Positions 16,684 to 23,880 of a DNA stretch of 64,000 bases are shown piece after piece (positions within the stretch are counted from its first letter, which is position 1; every line of letters starts with the position of its first letter). The DNA is taken from positions 682,001 to 746,000 of the forward strand of contig CAWFGB010000008.1 in the NCBI GenBank assembly GCA_963815285.1, given 5' to 3'. The stretch is from JACCSI01 sp963815285. Its GTDB lineage: Bacteria; Acidobacteriota; Vicinamibacteria; Vicinamibacterales; UBA2999. The translations under genes and the position numbers were made by a program. Below the pieces are notes generated by a model that had not been told where the DNA came from, ran no database searches, and saw only the letters and a program-made list of their open reading frames with translations.

Positions 16684-19119
16684 TTACTGCAAGGCCGAAT
16701 ATCTCCCTTGGGCAACGACCGGTGGACCAACGATATTCGGGCGCAGCGACGCCGTCTTCGTGTGCGCTTTGTTGCGATACATCCGACGATCCGCTCGCGC
16801 CAGCAACCGCTCGTAGGTGTCGCCATCCTCGGGAAAAGTGCTGACGCCGGCGCTCACGTGCAGTTCAAGCGCGTCGCCATCTTCGGCGCGAAGCGATAGT
16901 GCGGCTACCGCCTCCTGCATGAGCCGTCGACGCTCTTCAGCTTCGGGGCGTGTGCACGATGCCAGCAGAACGACGAATTCATCGCCACCGTATCTGATGC
17001 ACGTATCATAGGGCCGCGTCAGGTCCTGCAACACTCGCGCAACCGCCTGCAGAGCACGGTCGCCAGCCAGATGCCCATGATCGTCGTTGATGATCTTGAA
17101 ATCGTCCAGGTCGAACAAAATCAACGAAAATTCCGAGGACGTCCGTCGGGCGCGGGCCAGTTCGCGCGCTACCTGGAACCGCAATGCGCGGGGATTGGCG
17201 AGACCCGTCAGACCGTCCTTGAACGCCTGTTCTTGCGTCCGCTCGAACACAAGGGCGTTCTGCACGACTGCCGCTACTTGATTTGCCACCTGGTCGAGCA
17301 CGCGCCGATGATCGTCTGTGTACGCCGCAGTGTCGCTGTGGAACACTGCAATCGTGCCGATCATTTCATCACCCACACTCAACGGGCAGACCAGCGCCGA
17401 ACGCAGATCGAGCTCGCCCGTTGAAACACCTGCCGCCTTGAACTCCACAGCCGGAAGACCATTGACCAGCGGCCGACGGTGCTGCACCACCCAGCCGCTC
17501 AAACCGTGACCCTCCGCAATCGACGCATTCTCCAGCAGTTCGGCGTGTGGTCCGTTGGCGAATCGGCAGCGCATATCCTCGTTTCCGCGTCGGACGAAGA
17601 GTGCACACGACGAAAACGGCATCAGCATGCTGAGCTTTGCGCTCACGAGGGTCATCGTGTCCGCCAGACTCATGCTTCGTCCCAACGAGTGCGCAATCTC
17701 GTACAGCGTGTATGTCTCGCGTTTTGCAGAAGCGATCTCGGCAAACACGCCAGCACCAACTCTGGGCCCCTCGCTTAGTAGCTGGGGAGAATCGGCGGGG
17801 AACAGGTGCATGCGACTCGACGTTCCGTCATCCGTCGGCGGCGTCAGCCCCTGTACCATCGCGGTGAATTGGGCCACGACAACGGGATCGAACGCTTGAC
17901 CCGCGTCGCGCTGAAGCATGGCAAGTGCCTCGTCTCGTGAAACGGCTGGTCGATACGGACGAGCCGAAGTGAGGGCGTCGAAGCAGTCCACAACCGAGAG
18001 GACGCGCGCTCCGAGTGGAATCTGTTCTCCGCTGAGTCCAGCGGGGTAACCCCGGCCGTCCCATCGCTCGTGGTGACTACGAATTAGCGGCGCAACGGCG
18101 TACGGGAATCGCACCGCGCTGACAATATCGGCGCCAATTTCTGCGTGCACCTGCATCTTTTTCCGCTCGTCCGCGGTCAGCGGGCCGGGCTTGGACAAGA
18201 TATGTTGCGGGACTGCAAGCTTCCCAATGTCATGGAGCAACGCCGCAGCTTCGACTGCTTGTCGATCGACATCAGGTAGATCCAGACGGCGTGCCAAGGC
18301 TGCCGTGTAGAACTGCACGCGCTCGACATGACAACTGCCGCCCTCGTCTTTCGCCTGGATGGCGCGCGCGAGCACCTCGATGCTATCGCGATGAAGCTGC
18401 GACCACTCGGCTACCCGCTGCTGCTCGTCGGCAATACGTCGGAGGTAGATGCGATAAGTGCGATAGGTGAGCCCAAGAGGAACGAACGCGAGCGTCGTCT
18501 GCCACTGGCCGGCGCTGTGCAACATCTCGATGGCAATGCCTGCGCCGATCGCGCCCACGACGTAACTGCTGATACTCCACAGGAAGGTGTCATGCCAGAC
18601 GCGGAAGACATTGCTGCGTGTCGTGAGCGCCACCGCCGCAGCAACGGCGGACGAGTTGACAGCGAAATGCATCATCGCGGCCGCCATCAGCGGCTGCAAC
18701 GGCGCACCGGGCATCGTCCCGTAAGTGCCTCCGAACCAGGTGTAAGTCGCACCCGCAGCAGCAACGCTGATCACAACCGTCGCCATACTGAAGAGCGTCT
18801 TGTAGGCCGGGTTCCGCTGGTTCATTCGCAGCGTGCACTGGGCCAACACGCTGGGAACTGCGATCAGCATCGTAGGAGCGGGGCCCAGCAGGAGCAGCGC
18901 GGTGAAGTCTACCGCATACGATAGGGAGATGCAGGAGGTTCCCACCCCTATCGGAAGATCCACTTTGACCGCCGAACTAATCACTGACAGCACGAGCAAC
19001 GCGGCAAACAGCCCCGGACGCGGAAACTGCACCGATGCGATCGCGGTGGCGATCGCCACTGTGCCAAGCACAATCACAGAGCACACATATACGCGGCTGG
19101 CGAGTGGAAGACGCGTCAC
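16684..19119 (-). CDS. Membrane-bound HD-GYP / GAF / GGDEF cyclic-di-GMP enzyme
   Basis: 811 residues. GTG start at 19119 preceded by a strong GGAGGT at 6-base spacing. About six to eight hydrophobic helices span residues 9-220. An HD-GYP phosphodiesterase domain follows, with HD at 296-297 (LLHDIGKLAVP) and HHERWDGRGYP at 349-359, i.e. intact metal and GYP motifs. A GAF-like sensor covers about 465-620. The C-terminal diguanylate cyclase has an intact RYGGDEF motif (GGDEF starting at 711) and an inhibitory I-site RPYD at 702-705, the standard 5 residues upstream. The protein could therefore both make and break c-di-GMP, with product feedback. It is monocistronic between pseudogene DNA and a subtilase gene. 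Confidence 0.92.
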   Translation of the reverse strand: MTRLPLASRVYVCSVIVLGTVAIATAIASVQFPRPGLFAALLVLSVISSAVKVDLPIGVGTSCISLSYAVDFTALLLLGPAPTMLIAVPSVLAQCTLRMNQRNPAYKTLFSMATVVISVAAAGATYTWFGGTYGTMPGAPLQPLMAAAMMHFAVNSSAVAAAVALTTRSNVFRVWHDTFLWSISSYVVGAIGAGIAIEMLHSAGQWQTTLAFVPLGLTYRTYRIYLRRIADEQQRVAEWSQLHRDSIEVLARAIQAKDEGGSCHVERVQFYTAALARRLDLPDVDRQAVEAAALLHDIGKLAVPQHILSKPGPLTADERKKMQVHAEIGADIVSAVRFPYAVAPLIRSHHERWDGRGYPAGLSGEQIPLGARVLSVVDCFDALTSARPYRPAVSRDEALAMLQRDAGQAFDPVVVAQFTAMVQGLTPPTDDGTSSRMHLFPADSPQLLSEGPRVGAGVFAEIASAKRETYTLYEIAHSLGRSMSLADTMTLVSAKLSMLMPFSSCALFVRRGNEDMRCRFANGPHAELLENASIAEGHGLSGWVVQHRRPLVNGLPAVEFKAAGVSTGELDLRSALVCPLSVGDEMIGTIAVFHSDTAAYTDDHRRVLDQVANQVAAVVQNALVFERTQEQAFKDGLTGLANPRALRFQVARELARARRTSSEFSLILFDLDDFKIINDDHGHLAGDRALQAVARVLQDLTRPYDTCIRYGGDEFVVLLASCTRPEAEERRRLMQEAVAALSLRAEDGDALELHVSAGVSTFPEDGDTYERLLARADRRMYRNKAHTKTASLRPNIVGPPVVAQGRYSALQ

Positions 19120-19167
19120 TTGAATACCTCCGCTGTCATCACTGGGGTTACGAAAACAAACCTGACA

Positions 19168-20898
19168 CTATCGCGGTGCCGTCAGGTTCGACCAGGACGT
19201 GAACTCTCCGTCCGATTGACCTATCAGCGTGTTGCCCCACACGATGTTGTTGCCCCAGACGATGTTGTTGCCCCAGACGATGTTGTTACCCCAGACGATG
19301 TTGTTACCCCAGACGATGTTGTTGCCCCAGACGATGTTGTTGCCCCAGACGATGTTGTTGCCCCAGACGATGTTCTGGGCCCATCCCGGTTGGTTCTCGG
19401 CGATCACCGGGCCAAAGCTGGCGGCCTCACCCCACACGATCCTCTCCGCCCACTGCAGACTCTGATCTGCAATGGATGTCCACGGAGTGTAGCCACTCGT
19501 CAGCCACCATGACGAGGTCGGCATCGAGGCATCGATACGACTTGCGAGATCGACGGCCCCGGCCGCGTTGATTGCCCCGGCGCCCTGGGTGAGATCGTCA
19601 TACTCCACGCCGAGGTCATCCCGCACTCGGATCGCCGTGTATTGAACAATCGCCTTGACGGCATTCGGTGTGAGGGCTGTCTGTGTTAGGAATGCGTTTC
19701 GATTTGCCTCCAACACCAGGGCAACAGCTCCTGTGACAACGCCCGCTGCCATGCTGGTACCGCTCAGGCGCAAATACGCGCCCTCTGTGACCTCCGGATG
19801 ATTCACGTAGAGCGTGCTCTCTGTGGCGGCAACTGACGCAAGCCGATGCCCCGGCGCAACGATATCGGGCTTTGCCGTGCCGTCGTACCAAGTCGGACCT
19901 CGCGAGCTGTACACGGTCACGCGATCGTCGCTTCGCACGTTGGTAGCGAACGTATTGACGGCGCCAACGGTGATTGCCGATGGCGCGTTGCCGGGGGAGA
20001 GGACTCCCGCATAGCCAGGCAGGCCTGTCGACGGCGACGTCCCGTAGTTGCCCGCAGCGACGACCACGACGATACCGGCACGGACCGCTGCTTCGACCGC
20101 CTGCACCAGCGGGTCCGACGCGGCAGGTTCGTAGATGGGGTGTCCGAGCGAGAGATTGATGATGTCGATGCCAAGCCGGGCTTTGTTCGCCGTCACGAAT
20201 TCAAGCGCGCTGATCACGTGACTCGTCAACCCAGCGCCTCTTTCATCGAGCACTTTCAGTGCCACGAGCCGGGCTTTAGGCGCCACGCCTCGATAGCGCT
20301 TGCTGGAGAGTTCACCATTACCTGCGATGAGACCAGCGACGTGAGTTCCGTGGCCATATAAATCTGCCGCGGGCGCTGCGTGCCCACCCTGCGTGAAGTC
20401 GTAGAAGCCGGCGATCCGGTCGTCGAATTCAGGTCCCGGCTCCAAGCCGGAGTCGATGAGCGCCACACCCACGCGATTGCCTGTCGGCAATTGCCCGGGC
20501 AGACCGAGCGTGCTGCGAAGAGTTGAATCTGTCGAAGAGGTCTGCTCCGCAACCACCACCGCATCGCTCGAGATCGTCACGACGAACGGTAGCCGTGCGA
20601 GTGCCTCGAGCTGCGGAATCTTGACGAAGGCGGTTGCGGCGTTAATCAGCGGGTGAACACGAAGTAGGTCATTCCCACTGGCGGCCAATGCCGTGGCCAA
20701 GCCGGGGACGCCGTCCGGGGTGGTCCGGATGATCACACGCTGAGGGCCCTCGTCACCGCTACGAACGCGCGCCGCGAGCAGCGCATCAAGCTTTGAAGCG
20801 AGGCGCGACGGCGGCTCGGCGTGTCCGATCAGCGTGGCAATTGTGAGAAGTGCGAGGACTGAAAAGACTCGTAGTGGACGGCGATGGTTCACGAGCAT
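19168..20898 (-). CDS. Secreted S8 subtilisin-like protease with C-terminal NIVWGN repeats
   Basis: 576 residues with a signal peptide (about 8-28). An I9-like propeptide region is suggested by residues 52-112. The peptidase S8 triad is complete: D149 (VALIDSGLE), H183 (YGHGTHVAG), S382 (LSGTSMAAG), and the oxyanion Asn is N284 (VAAGNYG). After the catalytic domain come WAERIVWGE and then eight perfect NIVWGN hexapeptides, encoded by 18-bp units at about 19232-19377, and a short tail. The repeats may form a beta-structured or surface-anchoring element. A second subtilase at 44983-47019 has the same kind of tail. The upstream stretch (20960-21005) is unusually AT-rich for this genome. Confidence 0.9.
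   Translation of the reverse strand: MLVNHRRPLRVFSVLALLTIATLIGHAEPPSRLASKLDALLAARVRSGDEGPQRVIIRTTPDGVPGLATALAASGNDLLRVHPLINAATAFVKIPQLEALARLPFVVTISSDAVVVAEQTSSTDSTLRSTLGLPGQLPTGNRVGVALIDSGLEPGPEFDDRIAGFYDFTQGGHAAPAADLYGHGTHVAGLIAGNGELSSKRYRGVAPKARLVALKVLDERGAGLTSHVISALEFVTANKARLGIDIINLSLGHPIYEPAASDPLVQAVEAAVRAGIVVVVAAGNYGTSPSTGLPGYAGVLSPGNAPSAITVGAVNTFATNVRSDDRVTVYSSRGPTWYDGTAKPDIVAPGHRLASVAATESTLYVNHPEVTEGAYLRLSGTSMAAGVVTGAVALVLEANRNAFLTQTALTPNAVKAIVQYTAIRVRDDLGVEYDDLTQGAGAINAAGAVDLASRIDASMPTSSWWLTSGYTPWTSIADQSLQWAERIVWGEAASFGPVIAENQPGWAQNIVWGNNIVWGNNIVWGNNIVWGNNIVWGNNIVWGNNIVWGNNIVWGNTLIGQSDGEFTSWSNLTAPR
19232..19377 (-). repeat. Eight 18-bp tandem repeats encoding NIVWGN
   Basis: Eight consecutive 18-bp units that differ at only one or two positions (mainly GTTG versus GTTA) within the subtilase gene. 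The near identity at DNA level points to recent expansion or gene conversion and to possible copy-number variation. Confidence 0.9.
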
Positions 20899-21000
20899 GC
20901 GCTCGCGTTAGGCAAGTGCCACGCCACCAGCGCGCACCGACCCGTCGTCGCCAGGATCACCGCCGTAACAATTTTGTATTCAATAGCTTAAATTGATGAG

Positions 21001-21288
21001 CTAGATGCAACTGCGTGCCGTTCCGGTCATCGCCCCGGCAGATCGGATTTCAATTTCGACCAGTGCGGTTACAGTTCTGTCGTCCCCTTTCGCCGTGTGC
21101 AACCTCAGGCCGACGCGATAGAGATGTAGATCTTCTCGACAAAACATCGAAGACCTCCGGACCTCCGTCGCAATTCCAGGTCTTGTAGTCAAGACTCGTG
21201 CCGCGGCGTCACTGCTGACGCGACCGACAAAGGAGTTGATGGCACAGTTCGGCGCGGGGTTACCGGTCCGCATCGACGTGACGCTCAC
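21001..21288 (-). CDS. Doubtful small hypothetical protein
   Basis: 95 residues. The segment EDLHLYRVGLRLHTAKGDDR followed by TVTALVEIEIRSAG has the alternating pattern of beta strands, and no good alternative frame competes. No family, signal peptide or ribosome binding site is recognised. It may be a relic. Confidence 0.25.
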   Translation of the reverse strand: MSVTSMRTGNPAPNCAINSFVGRVSSDAAARVLTTRPGIATEVRRSSMFCREDLHLYRVGLRLHTAKGDDRTVTALVEIEIRSAGAMTGTARSCI

Positions 21289-21697
21289 CGGGCCGTCACG
21301 GGCATCATCGACACCACGGGTCGTTCACCTCCGGTGCCGAAAGATGCTGTGCGCGACGGATCTCACCCCGTTTCAACGCGCCTGCGCCGTCGCGGTCTGC
21401 GCCGGAGTCTGGGCAGCAGGACATGTGACGGTATTGCCCAAGTGAGACGCCCCGCAAGTCAGCTGTCTCCGCCACGATCAGGCAAAGAAGTGCAGTTCCG
21501 GTCTCCAGGCTCGAACCGTCCGCGTGCACACGTGTGAGCCGCTCGGCGCCCGAAACCGCGCGTACCACTTCGAGGGGTGTTCTGGCGACGCCCGGCCGGG
21601 GCGGACGGCGTGAACACGGGCAAGATCACGGCGATGAACGTGAGTCTTCCCGAGGGCGATCACGGATCACCGTACGGGTTCCCGGCTCGGGGCTGGC

Positions 21698-21982
21698 GTG
21701 CCGAATCACGCACTGCTAACCATTGCGCCCGGCCTCAACCATCTCAGCATCACCCTTGTGCCGACCCAGACCATCGGCCCACAAGGTCCAAGGGGCGAAA
21801 AAGGGGTTGCGGGGGAAACGGGCGCGGCCGGGCCTCCGGGGGACGAGCGACGGATCACCGTGCACGAACACCAGCCCCACGGCCGCTGGTCCGAGACCGT
21901 GCACGTGGACGGCATGGTGGAGTTGCGCGCTATCGGCTGCACGCTGCTCCTGGGCGAAGTGTACGAAGGCCTGCCCGCGTGA
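21698..21982 (+). pseudogene. Collagen-like fragment
   Basis: A 94-residue frame with eight uninterrupted Gly-X-Y triplets (GPQGPRGEKGVAGETGAAGP and on), preceded by LTIAPGLNHLSITLVPTQTI and followed by a short unrelated-looking tail. Bacterial collagen-like proteins are usually longer, secreted and trimeric; here there is no signal peptide and the start is unclear. Probably a remnant. Confidence 0.3.
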
Positions 21983-22316
21983 CGATTCGGCTTGCCTCAA
22001 ACCTGCAGTGCGCTGACAAGGACGTTGGTGTCAGCGACGACGCGCATCACGAACGCGTGCGCGACTTCTGAACGGCCTGTTCGACGACCGCCTCGACTTC
22101 AGCGTCGCGCATGTCGCCGCGCCTGCACGTCCTCGACCGCGTGTGCGAGAGTTTGATGTCCTTGGGTCTCACCTGCGCAAGCGCGCGGGGTCGCGTCTGG
22201 CCGCTGGTCGAGCGGCAGTGTGGACTCGCCCCTTCTTCGAAGCCCTTGGGTCCTTCGCCTGCGCGGCATGACTCGGTATCCGGAGATGGTGCATGCCACG
22301 ACCTGAAGACCATCTG

Positions 22317-22360
22317 GTAAGCCGTGTGCGGGAAATCCGCATGCATGGTTTGAACGGGGG
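22317..22360 (+). ncRNA. Possible group II intron fragment (GAAA-loop hairpin)
   Basis: The sequence GCCGTGTGCGGGAAATCCGC, continuing ATGCATGGTTTGAACGGGGG, resembles the conserved GAGCCGTRTGCGG...CCGCAYGCACGGTT hairpin of bacterial group II introns. CCGTGTGCGG pairs imperfectly with CCGCATGCATGG around a GAAA-type loop. No maturase/reverse transcriptase gene or domain V was found nearby, so at most a scrap remains. Confidence 0.35.
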
Positions 22361-22400
22361 TCTTGCCTTCACTCAGTCGGCACGACCGACTGGAGACAAT

Positions 22401-22406
22401 TAGAAT
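22401..22406 (+). promoter_or_regulatory. -10 box TAGAAT, leaderless start of the GlcD-like gene
   Basis: TAGAAT, 6 bases, then ATG 22413. No ribosome binding site. Confidence 0.55.
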
Positions 22407-22412
22407 CTACCA

Positions 22413-23855
22413 ATGCGCCAGGCTTCAGCGACCTTGCTCGAACAGCTGCGCAGGCTGTTGGGAGACCGGTTCTCGACGTCGGAAGCAGTGCGCGACCACC
22501 ATAGCCACGGGGAGTCCTGGCATCCGTCCGCGCCTCCCGACGCCGTGGCGTATCCCGACACCACCGAACAAGTTGCCCTGATCGTGCAGTCCTGCCAGGC
22601 GGCACGGGTCCCGGTCATTCCTTTTGGCATGGGGAGCTCGCTCGAGGGCCACGTCAACGCCATCGACGGAGGCATCTCACTCGATCTCACCCGGATGAAT
22701 CGCGTCCTGCGCATCTCGCCGGATGACCTCGACGTCACCGTCGAAGCCGGCCTCACCCATCGCAAGCTGAACGACCATCTCAAGAATACCGGCCTCATGT
22801 TCCCGTTGGATCCCGGCGCCGACGCCACCCTGGGCGGTATGGCGGCAACCCGCGCCTCAGGAACAACGGCGGTGCGCTACGGCACCATGCGGGAGAACGT
22901 GCTCGGCCTGACCGTGGTGCTCGCCGACGGCCGCATCATCCACACCGGCGGACGCGCCCGCAAGTCCTCGGCCGGCTTCGATCTGACGCGGCTGTTCGTG
23001 GGCTCGGAAGGCACGCTGGGCGTCATCACCGAACTCACGCTTCGACTCTACGGCCGCCCCGAAGCCGTGTCGGCGGCAGTGTGCGCTTTCGCCAGCATGC
23101 AGGGCGCGACCGCCGCGGTCATCACCACCATCCAACTTGGCATCCCGGTTGCGCGCATCGAGATCATCGACGAGCAGCAGCTCGAGATCCTGAATCGCTA
23201 CTCCAAGACAGAGTACGCGATTGCGCCGACGCTGTTCTTCGAGTTTCACGGGATCAGCCAGGACTCGGTGGACGAGCAGGCGCGAGCGGTGCAAGAGATT
23301 GCCCGGGATAACGGCTCGGTGAACTTTCAGTGGGCGACCACGCCGGAAGCGCGCGCGACGCTGTGGCAAGCGCGTCACGACGTGCTCTACGCGACCCTCG
23401 CCACGCGCCCCGGTGCCAAGCCGTGGACCTCGGACATCTGCGTCCCGATTTCGCACCTGTCGGAGTGCATCCTTCAGACGCAAGACGATCTGCGCCGGTC
23501 GAAGATCGTCGCGCCCCTCGTCGGGCACGCTGGCGACGGCAACTTCCACTTAATCTTCATGGTCGACACCGGCGACGAGATGGAGATGGAGGCAGTGAAG
23601 GCGGCCAACGCACGGTTGGTGGAACGAGCGTTGAAACTCGGCGGCACATGCACGGGCGAACACGGAGTAGGGATCGGAAAATTGAGTTACCTGGCTGAGG
23701 AGCATGGCGAATCACTGGACGTGATGCGTGCCATCAAGAGCGCGCTCGACCCGTACGACATCCTGAATCCTGGGAAACTGATTCCGTCAGCGCGCGGCAT
23801 GACCACGATGGACGAAAGGCTCACGAGGGGCACGAAGGGCTATAGTTCTTCGTGA
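22413..23855 (+). CDS. FAD-linked oxidase, GlcD/D-lactate dehydrogenase type
   Basis: 480 residues. The N-terminal FAD_binding_4 (PCMH) domain is at about 45-190 (VPVIPFGMGSSLEGHV; LGGMAATRASGTTAVRYG). The C-terminal FAD-oxidase domain is at about 225-465, with HAGDGNFH near residue 371 and the closing GEHGVGIGK near 414. These are the marks of glycolate oxidase GlcD and D-lactate dehydrogenase, which oxidise 2-hydroxy acids to 2-keto acids and pass electrons to the respiratory chain. GlcE and GlcF partners are not in the window, so a stand-alone D-lactate dehydrogenase (cytochrome/quinone-linked) is the better guess. Transcription probably starts at the ATG. The topoisomerase gene follows 25 bases downstream. 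Confidence 0.88.
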   Translation: MRQASATLLEQLRRLLGDRFSTSEAVRDHHSHGESWHPSAPPDAVAYPDTTEQVALIVQSCQAARVPVIPFGMGSSLEGHVNAIDGGISLDLTRMNRVLRISPDDLDVTVEAGLTHRKLNDHLKNTGLMFPLDPGADATLGGMAATRASGTTAVRYGTMRENVLGLTVVLADGRIIHTGGRARKSSAGFDLTRLFVGSEGTLGVITELTLRLYGRPEAVSAAVCAFASMQGATAAVITTIQLGIPVARIEIIDEQQLEILNRYSKTEYAIAPTLFFEFHGISQDSVDEQARAVQEIARDNGSVNFQWATTPEARATLWQARHDVLYATLATRPGAKPWTSDICVPISHLSECILQTQDDLRRSKIVAPLVGHAGDGNFHLIFMVDTGDEMEMEAVKAANARLVERALKLGGTCTGEHGVGIGKLSYLAEEHGESLDVMRAIKSALDPYDILNPGKLIPSARGMTTMDERLTRGTKGYSSS

Positions 23856-23880
23856 CCTTCGTGTTGTATTTTTGAACCCC

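Larger units (their letters stand above)
20899..22412. other. 1.5-kb region without a convincing gene
   Basis: Directly upstream of the subtilase there is an AT-rich stretch (20960-21005). The rest has only short, mutually overlapping frames. Three items stand out: a 95-residue minus-strand frame at 21001-21288, a collagen-like plus-strand stretch at 21775-21850 and a group II intron-like hairpin at 22317-22360. The region looks like decayed accessory DNA. Confidence 0.5.

Noticed and set aside
19229..19465. Plus-strand TMLLPQ repeat frame
   Set aside because: Antisense of the NIVWGN array in the subtilase.
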